A stretch of DNA of 41,979 nt from Candidatus Yanofskyibacteriota bacterium (GCA_016185545.1 JACPNJ010000004.1:1-41979); one strand, 5' to 3'. Positions 16,019-23,426 are shown, counted from the first letter of the stretch. Numbers and translations: made by a program. The notes: generated by a model not told the origin, from the letters alone.

Positions 16019-16087
16019 TTTCTTCGGCCTCTTTTTTTGTAAATGTGCCTTTAGTTCTCTATCTACCATATCTGATAAAAAAATAAA

Positions 16088-16106
16088 ATCCCGATATTGT
16101 CGGGAT
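16088..16106 (-). terminator. Hairpin terminator between secreted-protein genes
   Basis: Read on minus: ATCCCGA-CAATA-TCGGGAT followed by TTTATTTTTTT. It ends the 16657-16136 transcript and supports starting the VWA gene downstream, at 16018. Confidence 0.85.
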
Positions 16107-16135
16107 AAATTTACAATTCCCATTCAAGGACGGTA

Positions 16136-16657
16136 TTAGTGCGTACCGTTGATGTGATTTTTTTGGGTTATTCTTATCCGTGTTCCTATTGGAAGGTGGC
16201 TGATAACCGCAATATTATTCAGACCTTCATTTTCAATGTCATAGACCAGCATTGGCGACCTTTGTGTAAAAAAATTATAAACAGCCATTGCTATAGCGCT
16301 AAAGCCCGCGGCAACAAGCCCGACTAGACCGGCATCTTTCAATCTGGATCGCTGCAAACTCTTGGGCGGATTAACCACCCCCACACTAGCACCGACACCG
16401 CCGCCCATACCTCCTATAACTGCCGCGGTTCCGACGTTATCTGTCAATTCTTTTGGGTCTAAAACCGCCAAAGTTTTGATTTCAGTCAAGCTGAACTCGA
16501 TACCCTTTGACTTTTTTATCTCAACGGTAACGCTTTTGGACGGTTCAATCGCGAGAATCCGGCCATTGATAACGATTGGCACTTCAGTTGCCCAAAGACT
16601 GCTGGCCAAAAAATTGCAAATCAAAATTGTTGCTAATCGTGAAAATAATTTTTTCAT
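16136..16657 (-). CDS. Exported small protein with glycine-rich membrane stretch
   Basis: This 173-aa protein has a signal peptide (MKKLFSRLATILICNFLASSLWA) and a beta-rich mature part (VPIVINGRILAIEPSKSVTVEI). A glycine-rich run (AAVIGGMGGGVGASVGV) and a second hydrophobic stretch (GLVGLVAAGFSAIAMAVYNFF) follow, then a short polar tail (HLPIGTRIRITQKN). The Gly-rich helix resembles glycine-zipper outer-layer proteins, but the family is not recognised. AGGAGATG lies upstream of the ATG. The gene starts 15 bp after the lipoprotein gene's end, so the two are co-transcribed. Confidence 0.75.
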   Translation of the reverse strand: MKKLFSRLATILICNFLASSLWATEVPIVINGRILAIEPSKSVTVEIKKSKGIEFSLTEIKTLAVLDPKELTDNVGTAAVIGGMGGGVGASVGVVNPPKSLQRSRLKDAGLVGLVAAGFSAIAMAVYNFFTQRSPMLVYDIENEGLNNIAVISHLPIGTRIRITQKNHINGTH

Positions 16658-16672
16658 CCATCTCCTCCTTTT

Positions 16673-18370
16673 TTATTTTCCTCTCAGATTTGCCGGCAAT
16701 ACGATAAAATCCACCTCCTGAATAATTGCTTTTTCCCTAATTTCGTCGGTTATTGTTAATTTCAACTGATAATGACCCGGGGGCAATGTCTTGCGCAATG
16801 GCCAACCAAGCATAAAACTGGTCAGGCGCTGATAATCCTTGCTTACATCAATGTACTTATTGGCATTCTCTATTTTAAATTGATTATCACTCACCAACGG
16901 CGGCTGTTCGTCATTTTTACTTCTGTAGTAAAGAAATTCTAGTCTCACTAACAATTGCGGAATGTCTTTTTTAAAAAGGGTTCCCGCGCTTGATTCCTCA
17001 ACTTTGAAACCCACCCCGCGAAGAAGCAAGGCCATGACAGGGTTTTCATCATCGTAAAATACCAATTCGCTGTTATAGTCTTTCTTGAACCGCAGGAGTT
17101 CCTTTTGGACCCTGCTAAATTCTTCAGCTAATTGTTTTAACTCATCTTCAAACTTGTTAACCAGTACTTCTATCTCACCGCTTTCGTGACTCGTTTTAAT
17201 AAGTTTTAAAAAATTCTTTTTGTCGTTTTTTTTAGGCGATAAATTAACTTGCCATGACTCAATTTTAGCAAATGCTTTTTGAAGTTTTTCATTTAAAAGC
17301 AAATTATCCTTAATCTTTTCATGAATTTTATCAATGATTTCGTGTTGCGTCCTGCTTAGAGGATCAATCTTGGTGCTAAAAACCAAACTTACCAATTCCA
17401 GATCCGCCAATGCAGCGCTCCCCTTGGCATTTTCGGTCAAAGAGCCTAAGCCAAATTGGTCGGCAAATCTGAATCTGCCGGAAATTAATTGTTCTAAATA
17501 CATTTCCGGTGACCCAACCGGTGCATTTTTATAGGCAGCAAGAAACTTGAAGTTCCCGAAACCGCTTCCCTGACTTTCACACAACACAGAAAGCGCCTGG
17601 TCTCTTTGTTCCGGCGAAAGAATAGCTTGTAAAGTAAACCTTTCAATACCCGGATTTTCCTCTATTAAAACAAATTGATAAGTCCCCTCTTGTCCCTTAT
17701 TAAATTCCATTATCATTACCTTCGGCGGAAACTGAAGTGTAAAGTTATTCCCGTCAAAACATTTGTCACTAAGAAATTCGGTAGGATCAAAAATTGAAAA
17801 CCTAAAGCTAAACATCGGCCCGGTTTGGATATGAGTCGGGTCAATATGGCCTAGTTTTTCAAAAATAATATCCCGGTAATCCATAAATTCTTTGGGTTTC
17901 GGTTTGGTTTTTTCCCTGAATCTTGGGGCCTTTTTAATTTCTTCCTTTATTTTTTCAAACGAATCTTCAATGGCTTGCAGTAGGCCAAGTACCGGTTCAT
18001 AGTTCTCGGTCAGGTTGGCTTCAAGATAAAGCCGCTCCGCTTCGTTCAGCAGATTATTGGAGTTTTTCCAAATTTCATCAACTTGGCTTGTATCTACGCC
18101 CTTGGCTCTTTGGGTGGCAAGAGATTGTTCCGTCTTTTTGAGCTCGGTTCTGAAAGAGTTGATTTCTTTGAATATCTGGGCTTTTGTTTTTATTCTTTCT
18201 TTATTTTCTTTGGCAATTTCTTTTTCAGTTTTATCTGTGGGCGTTTCTGTGGTTTGGGTTGGCGGGCTGGGCGGAACAGGCGCAGGAGCGCGTGTCCTAA
18301 AAATACGGCACCCGGTCGTTCCGGAAACAATAAAAAAGCAAAGCAAAAAAGTAGTGGCCAGCTTAGTCAT
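16673..18370 (-). CDS. Putative lipoprotein with long coiled-coil head
   Basis: From ATG 18370 (GAGAGG 7 nt upstream) the protein is 565 aa. It opens with MTKLATTFLLCFFIVSGTTGC, a signal peptide ending in a Cys that could be a lipobox (GTTGC, not ideal). A proline/threonine-rich spacer follows, then a charged helical region (about residues 40-170) and a large unrecognised domain with another coiled coil near 390-450. The ORF track's start 25 codons upstream lacks both signal and RBS. It is first gene of the exported set, with the Gly-rich protein and then the VWA protein downstream. No enzyme motif was found. Confidence 0.75.
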   Translation of the reverse strand: MTKLATTFLLCFFIVSGTTGCRIFRTRAPAPVPPSPPTQTTETPTDKTEKEIAKENKERIKTKAQIFKEINSFRTELKKTEQSLATQRAKGVDTSQVDEIWKNSNNLLNEAERLYLEANLTENYEPVLGLLQAIEDSFEKIKEEIKKAPRFREKTKPKPKEFMDYRDIIFEKLGHIDPTHIQTGPMFSFRFSIFDPTEFLSDKCFDGNNFTLQFPPKVMIMEFNKGQEGTYQFVLIEENPGIERFTLQAILSPEQRDQALSVLCESQGSGFGNFKFLAAYKNAPVGSPEMYLEQLISGRFRFADQFGLGSLTENAKGSAALADLELVSLVFSTKIDPLSRTQHEIIDKIHEKIKDNLLLNEKLQKAFAKIESWQVNLSPKKNDKKNFLKLIKTSHESGEIEVLVNKFEDELKQLAEEFSRVQKELLRFKKDYNSELVFYDDENPVMALLLRGVGFKVEESSAGTLFKKDIPQLLVRLEFLYYRSKNDEQPPLVSDNQFKIENANKYIDVSKDYQRLTSFMLGWPLRKTLPPGHYQLKLTITDEIREKAIIQEVDFIVLPANLRGK

Positions 18371-18435
18371 TTTGCGCCTCTCGGTCCCCTCTTTATTGTT
18401 AAAGTTCTTTATTACAAGATTATTACTTTGCAGAA

Positions 18436-18487
18436 GCACCGTCAACCATCTTAATTTGGCCCTAGTGAATAATGCCCCCTATCACCA
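18436..18487. repeat. Possible remnant of family R element
   Basis: GCACCGTCAA (18436-18445) and ATAATGCCCCCTATCACCA (18470-18488) each match ends of the family R element but are only about 25 bp apart and partly mispaired. This could be a deletion remnant in the 125-bp gap between YraN and the lipoprotein gene. The evidence is weak. Confidence 0.35.
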
Positions 18488-18495
18488 AGGTCCGT

Positions 18496-18858
18496 CTAGA
18501 TATTTTTAAAATGTTTAATTTTTGCCTTCTTATTTTCCAAATCAAATGTAACCGATACAATATCTATCTGCCATTCACGCTCCATGTCGCCGAATTCTTG
18601 TTCAAGATAAAAAGCGGCTGTCCGCTTAATTTTTGCCATCTTTTTCCAATCCACCCTTATCTCAGGATTAAAGTCTCCGCCAAACTCTTGTTTATTGGCT
18701 TTGACCTCAACAAAAACTACCGCCTCGTCCTTACGGGCGATAATATCTATTTCTCCCCACGGTTTGCGGTAATTCTTATCCAGAATCTCATATCCCCCGC
18801 TCTCCAAATACCTCGCCGCAATATTTTCCGCCAAAAACCCGAGTTCTTGTGAATCCAT
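18496..18858 (-). CDS. yraN: YraN/UPF0102 family protein
   Basis: This 120-aa protein is close to the family's usual length, with the restriction-endonuclease-like fold signature: GFLAENIAARYLESGGYEIL, WGEIDIIARKDEAVVFVEVKA (the D..ExK-like centre), then a conserved basic helix (WKKMAKIKRTAAFYL). UPF0102 members are putative nucleases, in E. coli linked to YraN; their cellular role is not settled. The ATG directly follows the CGTACGGG end of a palindromic element (18859-18991), so that element supplies its 5' leader. Confidence 0.9.
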   Translation of the reverse strand: MDSQELGFLAENIAARYLESGGYEILDKNYRKPWGEIDIIARKDEAVVFVEVKANKQEFGGDFNPEIRVDWKKMAKIKRTAAFYLEQEFGDMEREWQIDIVSVTFDLENKKAKIKHFKNI

Positions 18859-18991
18859 CCCGTACGAGACAGGAAACGACTTTTTCTGAATAGGTCGTTT
18901 CCGTGACCAGCTATGTTTTTGCTAAATCCGACCGAGACGTTAGACCGTAAGTTTTGGTTGTTTTAAGTTAAATAATGCTGTCTCGTTCGGG
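18859..18991 (-). repeat. CCCGAACGAGA-armed palindromic element, copy 1
   Basis: On minus the arms are CCCGAACGAGACAG (18991-18978) and CTGTCTCGTACGGG (18872-18859), with an internal AACTTACGGT and an inner hairpin GGAAACGAC/GTCGTTTCC. Copy 2 at 22130-22239 has GAAAG/CTTTC where this has GACAG/CTGTC, a compensatory change. The element abuts the yraN start codon. Confidence 0.82.
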
Positions 18992-19066
18992 ATCCATTCC
19001 GCTAGTATTAAGAATTAAGAAGCAAGAATCAAGAGTGGTCACAAGCTATTGAACCATTGCGGGGGG

Positions 19067-19095
19067 TTGACATATAAATACTTGGAGTGTAATAT
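19067..19095 (+). promoter_or_regulatory. Sigma70-like promoter of the 19141 orphan gene
   Basis: TTGACA (19067-19072), 17-nt spacer, TAATAT (19090-19095). This is a close match to consensus, about 45 nt upstream of the ATG. Confidence 0.85.
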
Positions 19096-19140
19096 ATAAA
19101 TTGCAAGCGAGGGTTCATTAATAAAAAAAGGGGGCGATAA

Positions 19141-19656
19141 ATGCAAAACATGAGGCTCCGCAAAAAAGCGAAAGCTATGCTTACAGGCATGACGTATCGC
19201 GGGGTTGTCCCTGCAAAATACAAGAATGTTTTGACAAAAGATGATTTAGCAATTAACAGTGGGGCAAAATTCAACAAGTGTTTGCTTCAACTGTTAAAGG
19301 ATCTTGATGGTCTACTGGATGCTTGTGATTACTGGCGGGTAATTGCAGTAATGTCCAGTCAAAAAATTATGGACCTGTGTAGCCAAAAAATTTTTGAACT
19401 CAATCCGAACAATGATGAACTTTTTAAAATGCTGGGAGAAGCTAGTGGACAACCACTATATTTGAAAGTGAAAATGTTTAAGCTGTTCATTTCCAGAAAA
19501 CCAAATTTTCAGGAAATCAAAGATCATCTACGAAAATTAGGATTGGTTTACAATTCAAGAATGGCTATGGCCTGTAAGAAAATATTGAAAAAATATCTTA
19601 CAAATCAAGACTATAAAGATTTGCAAAAAGTTTTTTTGCTATCTACGTTTTTCTAA
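19141..19656 (+). CDS. Orphan helical protein
   Basis: This is a 171-aa basic, helix-rich protein with no recognised family. AAGGGGG lies 5-10 nt before the ATG. The N-terminus MQNMRLRKKAKAML is strongly basic. The middle has a Leu-rich helix (KCLLQLLKDLDGLLDACDYW), and the end is a helix-turn-helix-like run (KKYLTNQDYKDLQKVFLL). It is a single-gene unit between a strong promoter and a terminator, surrounded by palindromic elements. That and its lack of familiar motifs suggest a lineage-specific accessory gene. Nucleic-acid binding is possible from charge alone. Confidence 0.65.
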   Translation: MQNMRLRKKAKAMLTGMTYRGVVPAKYKNVLTKDDLAINSGAKFNKCLLQLLKDLDGLLDACDYWRVIAVMSSQKIMDLCSQKIFELNPNNDELFKMLGEASGQPLYLKVKMFKLFISRKPNFQEIKDHLRKLGLVYNSRMAMACKKILKKYLTNQDYKDLQKVFLLSTFF

Positions 19657-19681
19657 TTAGAAACATTTAGGATATTTTATT

Positions 19682-19706
19682 AGCCGAGTAAACTCGGCTT
19701 TTGTTT
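19682..19706 (+). terminator. Rho-independent terminator
   Basis: AGCCGAGT (19682-19689), loop AA, ACTCGGCT (19692-19699), then TTTGTTTT. Confidence 0.88.
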
Positions 19707-19787
19707 TGGCTAAAGTTGGTCTGAAGCGAGCCACAGTGCCTTTTGGGACTTCTGGAGTCGCTGTCCGTTAAGGATCAGGCGTAGCCC

Positions 19788-19976
19788 CTGTCATTTTTCG
19801 AACATTGTACCGAACGACTGAAGGTTCGCAGCGAAATCAGAATTGATTATTAAATTTGGGGTCGAGACCCCGAGCTGAATAGCCCGCGAGGGTGAGGGGG
19901 TACCCCAAATTTAATTATCAATTCTAGATTGAGCTAGAAACTGAAGAAGCGAGGGACACAGAGAGAAAAATGACAG
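19788..19976. repeat. Large nested palindrome
   Basis: The outer arms are CTGTCATTTTTC (19788-19799) and GAAAAATGACAG (19965-19976). The inner arms of 23 bp (19840-19862 with 19902-19924, one mismatch) enclose GTCGAGACCCCGAGC. Further hairpins (CGAAC/GGTTCG) sit between. The gap 19707-20021 holds no credible ORF. The segment ACATTGTACCGAAC..GAA resembles ACATTTGTACCGAGC in the element at 29640, suggesting a related family. Confidence 0.8.
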
Positions 19977-20021
19977 AGGCGAAGCGGATTTTTGATGGCA
20001 ACCGGTTATCCACCCAACCCC

Positions 20022-20050
20022 TTGACTTACCTATCCCCCACCGCTATCAT
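20022..20050 (+). promoter_or_regulatory. Promoter of the M23 peptidase gene
   Basis: TTGACT (20022-20027), 17-nt spacer, TATCAT (20045-20050). A hairpin GATTCTCG-TTCG-CGAGAATC (20058-20077) lies at the expected start of the transcript and is followed by a T-rich run, so it may act as an attenuator or mRNA 5' stabiliser. Confidence 0.75.
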
Positions 20051-20186
20051 TATTCTTGATTCTCGTTCGCGAGAATCGTTATTGTTTTTGGGCAAAATTG
20101 CTTGTTTTCAACTCTTTTTCTAGACTCTAGCTTCTAGACTCTAGTTTCTTAAGATTAAGACCTTCCTCCACAACATATTTTCTAAA

Positions 20187-21224
20187 TTGTCACATAAAAG
20201 CGACCGGGTCGGCTTTTTTGGAATTATGGCCTTGGCGTTTATTTTAATAATTTTTAAGGGCTCGTCTGAAAGCCAAAGGAGCATTTTTAGCAATTTCTTA
20301 ACCACTTACATTGACGAAACAGCAGCTGCGGTAGTAACCGCGCCAACACAAAACCAGCTTGCCGACATTAATAGTCTGTCTGCCTATGCTAGCAATGGAA
20401 AGGTACCATTGCCATCAACGCTTAATACAATTCAGGACAATTCTATTGTTTCACACGGAACGATTTTGACAGATATTTTTGACGAATTTACTGACAGGGG
20501 GTCTCAAATAGCAACTTATACGGTGCAAGAGGGCGATACCCTCTCTTTTATTGCTTCAGATTATGGCGTAAGCATAAGTACCATAATTTGGGCTAACAAT
20601 CTTCGGAATGCTGATGCCATTAGGCCAGGCATGGATCTGAAAATACCGCCAGTTACGGGCGTGCTGCACAAAGTTAAAAAAGGCGATACGGTTGCTTCAA
20701 TATCCAAGAAATATGGAGTCAAAGAAGAAGAAATTGTTAGTTTTAATAGCTTACCCCTAAGCGGTGATTTGCAAATAGATGATGAAATAATTGTACCTGG
20801 TGGCAAAATAAATACGCCAAGCGTTCCATTTCAACAAAGCACGGCCACAAGATTTGCCTATCTGCCAACTTTGAGCGGTTATTTTATGCAACCGGCAACA
20901 GGATATAACTGGGGCAGGATACATGGAAGAAACGGGGTAGATGTTGCTAATTCTTGCGGTACGCCAATTTATGCTTCAGCTGATGGCACGGTGGCGATAT
21001 CAGACGCATCTGGTTATAACGGCGGGTTCGGCAAGTACATTAAACTTGTACATACAAACGGTACTGAAACTCTTTACGCTCACGCCAGCAGTCTTTTGGC
21101 ATTTGTCGGGCAAAGCGTTGGTCGCGGCCAAAAAATAGCCCTAATGGGCTCGACCGGCCGCTCTACCGGCTGCCATGTGCACTTTGAAGTCCATGGAGCC
21201 AGAAATCCATTGGCAAAGTATTAA
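20187..21224 (+). CDS. LysM/M23 cell-wall peptidase
   Basis: This 345-aa exported protein has an N-terminal hydrophobic anchor (GIMALAFILIIFKG), a linker and two LysM domains (about 110-155, YTVQEGDTLSFIASDYGV; about 160-205, HKVKKGDTVASISKKYGV). The C-terminal LytM/M23 domain has GTPIYASADGTV and HVHFEVHG. LysM binds peptidoglycan and M23 cuts peptide cross-links. The first Zn-binding motif reads IHGRNGVDVA: the His is six residues before the Asp rather than four (HxxxD), a variant I believe occurs in CPR homologues. The TTG start at 20187 overlaps a terminator-like hairpin (GACCGGGTCGGCTTTTTT), so ATG 20226 is an alternative, though it shortens the anchor. Confidence 0.88.
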   Translation: MSHKSDRVGFFGIMALAFILIIFKGSSESQRSIFSNFLTTYIDETAAAVVTAPTQNQLADINSLSAYASNGKVPLPSTLNTIQDNSIVSHGTILTDIFDEFTDRGSQIATYTVQEGDTLSFIASDYGVSISTIIWANNLRNADAIRPGMDLKIPPVTGVLHKVKKGDTVASISKKYGVKEEEIVSFNSLPLSGDLQIDDEIIVPGGKINTPSVPFQQSTATRFAYLPTLSGYFMQPATGYNWGRIHGRNGVDVANSCGTPIYASADGTVAISDASGYNGGFGKYIKLVHTNGTETLYAHASSLLAFVGQSVGRGQKIALMGSTGRSTGCHVHFEVHGARNPLAKY

Positions 21225-21282
21225 GAGATGGTTTCAAAACCCTTATTCTGCTGCAATCTCTAAAAAACGGAGGTCTTTGATA

Positions 21283-21615
21283 ATGATTGAACAAAAAAGC
21301 GGCTATCAGGAAGAATATTTAGGAAAACCGGCTATATTTTCAATACCCTCGTTAAAACTTGAAGATGTGGAATATGAGATAAACAATTTTTTGATAGAAA
21401 ATTATGGCCATGCTTGGAGTCAAACTCCAAACATAAATGGTGTTTGGATGGGAAGGCCGGACGGTGAATATACAAAAATTGAAATATCTTTTGTCGGCAA
21501 GGAAAAGATTCCGGCACTTAAGAGATTCCTGGCTCAAATTGCAGAAAAAATAGGAGAAGAATGCATTTACCTGCTCACTGGTGCCGATTCTTGGTACATA
21601 TATCCACCAAAATAA
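21283..21615 (+). CDS. Small orphan protein
   Basis: The protein is 110 aa from ATG 21283, which follows GGAGG (21269-21273) at 9 nt; the ORF track's start lies inside the M23 gene and is rejected. The sequence is compact alpha/beta (LKLEDVEYEINNFLIENYGH; TKIEISFVGKEKIPALKRFLAQIAEKIGEECIYLL) ending in DSWYIYPPK, with no signal peptide. The fold pattern (helix, then strand-helix) hints at a small cytosolic regulator, but I do not recognise a family. It lies 58 bp after the peptidase, with a terminator after its stop, so it may be co-transcribed. Confidence 0.7.
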   Translation: MIEQKSGYQEEYLGKPAIFSIPSLKLEDVEYEINNFLIENYGHAWSQTPNINGVWMGRPDGEYTKIEISFVGKEKIPALKRFLAQIAEKIGEECIYLLTGADSWYIYPPK

Positions 21616-21616
21616 C

Positions 21617-21640
21617 AACCAGCTCTACGGCTGGTTTTTG
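21617..21640 (+). terminator. Terminator after the 21283 gene
   Basis: AACCAGC (21617-21623), loop TCTACG, GCTGGTT (21630-21636), TTTG. A second, stronger hairpin, ACCCCGCC-g-CTTGT/ACAAG-GGCGGGGT, follows at 21644-21672. Confidence 0.85.
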
Positions 21641-21697
21641 TTTACCCCGCCGCTTGTTTACAAGGGCGGGGTTTCCCATGAAATATCGCCCGCCCTG

Positions 21698-22083
21698 TCA
21701 AAAATTACAAACCTCGCTCCACCCCCTAATTTTTCTTCCTGTATCATGCCTTCATTACAAATTGCGGTCGCTGGCTAAATTGCTGGACACAGATTGGTTC
21801 CCCGTTTACCGCTTGAAAACTGCGTCACTTCGTTCCTTGTTTTACTGCGCGTTTTCCGACCAATCTTTGCGTTACCCAGCAATTCTTGCTCGTCGAAGGT
21901 TCCAATGTGTGGCAGGGACCCACGAAGTGGGACGCCACATAACATTGGAATCGCTGTTAACGCCAGCTCCCTTATTTGCTTTGCCCCGTAGTGAAGCCTT
22001 CGGCTTCTACTACTGGGGTATAATCGGCAGATAATGTCATAAAAATCAGGGGGTTGCGCTTGTGTTAGGTTTGTAATTTTTGA
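21698..22083. repeat. 386-bp nested palindromic element
   Basis: The outer arms TCAAAAATTACAAACCT (21698-21714) and AGGTTTGTAATTTTTGA (22067-22083) are perfect over 17 bp. The next layer is CCCCCTAATTTTT (21722-21734) with AAAAATCAGGGGG (22041-22053). Inside are AATTGCTGG/CCAGCAATT (21778-21786, 21876-21884), GATTGGT/ACCAATC, a long stem TTCCAATGT..ACATTGGAA (21900-21951) around CCCAC-GAA-GTGGG, and the GTAGTGAA/TTCTACTAC hairpin at 21984-22018. The six-frame ORFs here are shadows. It is a multi-branched structure with no coding potential. Confidence 0.85.
21984..22018. repeat. GTAGTGAA/TTCTACTAC hairpin, intergenic copy
   Basis: CCCCGTAGTGAAGCC-TTC-GGCTTCTACTACTGGGG. It has the same ends as the elements inside nfo (14310) and at 27573, including the extra unpaired T in TTCTACTAC. 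Confidence 0.88.
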
Positions 22084-22129
22084 TGAAGCTCGCTTTGCCT
22101 TTATTTTTCAAGGCTTTTCGTGCTATTGA

Positions 22130-22239
22130 CCCCGAACGAGAAAGTAACAACAGCATATAAGTCCAACTTACGGTATCACACTAGCTTTGTTAAATACCGC
22201 TTTTAGTTCATAAACCCGTTAGGGCTTTCTCGTACGGGG
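22130..22239 (+). repeat. CCCGAACGAGA-armed palindromic element, copy 2
   Basis: CCCCGAACGAGAAAG (22130-22144) pairs with CTTTCTCGTACGGGG (22225-22239), one mismatch. The interior has AACTTACGGT as in copy 1, plus GGTAT/ATACC. It ends one base before the TTGACA promoter of the next gene. Confidence 0.82.
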
Positions 22240-22268
22240 TTGACAAATAAAAAGATACAACATAAAAT
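22240..22268 (+). promoter_or_regulatory. Promoter of the 22333 gene
   Basis: TTGACA (22240-22245), 17-nt spacer, TAAAAT (22263-22268). The -35 box is joined to the right arm of the palindromic element. Confidence 0.85.
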
Positions 22269-22332
22269 ACTGAATAGCCTTAGGAAGGGGTTTCTTAAGG
22301 AGCCCGTTGTTTAACAAAAGAGGAGATTTTAT

Positions 22333-23070
22333 ATGGGAATCAAGATAGGTCTTTCATCAGAAAAACTATTTACCGTAGATGAGTTTTTTAACAAAGTTAA
22401 TACTCATTACCCAGGTGTTTCTTATTGTGATATCAACTTTAGTTTATCATGTTATGATAATTCTTGCGGTTGCGGATGTGGGGTCGGTGCTCCGCATGCG
22501 GATCTTATTATTGAAAGAGGCGCAAAAATAGGTGAAAATAATATAAACGTAAATGAACTTTTAGAACGGATAAAAAATAAGCACCCGAATCTTTCTTTGA
22601 ACGATGTTTTTATAAAAGTTCAGGCTTGGGGCATTGAAGATTTTGGAAATTTTGCTCATAATTTTAAATCAGATTTTTCTGGTTATGGTAATCGTGTATA
22701 TTGGCAAATCCACATTAAAAACCGGGAAGATGTAGAAAAAAAAGAAAAAGAGGACTGTGAATATATGCATCAGAAGCGAAAAAAAGAACTTGAATTTTTA
22801 TGCCAAAATTCTCCTAATGCACTAGTATTGAGGGACCCAGAAAAATCGCTTTCAGGTTATGAATCCCAATACAAATTGACAGATAATAATAAGGCGAAAA
22901 TTTGGACTGTCATAGCAGTATTGGGATTAGCCGTTGTGTTTCCTCTTGGCCTTGCTTCAGGGATGATTCTTTTACCAACTAGCCAATATGCGGGAGAAAT
23001 GGGCTTTGTCGGCGCTGTCATTGGATTTATGGTTTTCGCATTTGGCTGTATAAAAACTAACTCTTATTAG
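22333..23070 (+). CDS. Cys-rich protein with C-terminal membrane hairpin, unknown
   Basis: This 245-aa protein is preceded by AGAGGAG. The N-terminal soluble part has a cysteine cluster (SLSCYDNSCGCGCG, about 36-50), which could bind metal. A charged helix follows (EDVEKKEKEDCEYMHQKRKKELEFL), then two TM segments near the C-terminus (IWTVIAVLGLAVVFPLGLASGMILL and MGFVGAVIGFMVFAFGCI). The soluble domain is predicted cytosolic with the membrane hairpin at the end. No family is recognised. It has its own strong promoter and looks like a single-gene accessory unit. Confidence 0.7.
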   Translation: MGIKIGLSSEKLFTVDEFFNKVNTHYPGVSYCDINFSLSCYDNSCGCGCGVGAPHADLIIERGAKIGENNINVNELLERIKNKHPNLSLNDVFIKVQAWGIEDFGNFAHNFKSDFSGYGNRVYWQIHIKNREDVEKKEKEDCEYMHQKRKKELEFLCQNSPNALVLRDPEKSLSGYESQYKLTDNNKAKIWTVIAVLGLAVVFPLGLASGMILLPTSQYAGEMGFVGAVIGFMVFAFGCIKTNSY

Positions 23071-23111
23071 TCTTATTAGTAAGATTGATTATTGTGCGAA
23101 GAGCTACGAGC

Positions 23112-23143
23112 AGCATCGGTCTCCTTTGACTTGGTGCTTTTTT
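23112..23143 (+). terminator. Possible terminator of the 22333 gene
   Basis: AGCATCG pairs with TGGTGCT (two G-T pairs) around a CTCC-TTTGA loop, followed by TTTTTTT. The stem is moderate with a strong T-run. Confidence 0.6.
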
Positions 23144-23217
23144 TTGTAAAAAATAGCGAGTCCAACTATTGTTTCGTATGAAACATTGGTGGATGAATGA
23201 GCCGGTATTTATAAAGA

Positions 23218-23422
23218 TGCCCCATTAAAATTATCTGCAGGCGAGGCCATTATGCCTCATAGCACCGTCAAAAGAGTGGATTGCACGGTTTGCGAGCAGT
23301 ATAATAGTAAAAGTAAATCACTGCGAGCAAAATCCACGCTTTTGACGGAACACAGCAACCTCGCTGGGGTTGCTAGTGGTGATAGGAGGCATAATGGCGA
23401 GCGGATAATTTTTGATGGGGCA
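23218..23422 (+). repeat. Nested palindromic element, family R, copy 3
   Basis: The outermost arms are TGCCCCAT-AAAATTAT (23218-23234) and ATAATTTTTGATGGGGCA (23405-23422). The next layer is CCATTATGCCTC with GAGGCATAATGG, then core arms CCGTCAAAAGAGTGGATT / AATCCACGCTTTTGACGG. The core is nearly identical to copies 1 and 2 apart from a 5-base insertion (AGTAA) in the loop. The TGCCCCAT/ATGGGGCA part is specific to this copy. It ends just before comM's 3' end. Confidence 0.93.
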
Positions 23423-23426
23423 ATAA

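Noticed and set aside
21561-22034. 157-aa ORF on plus
   Set aside because: It reads through the 386-bp palindromic element; low-complexity, frame chosen by chance.
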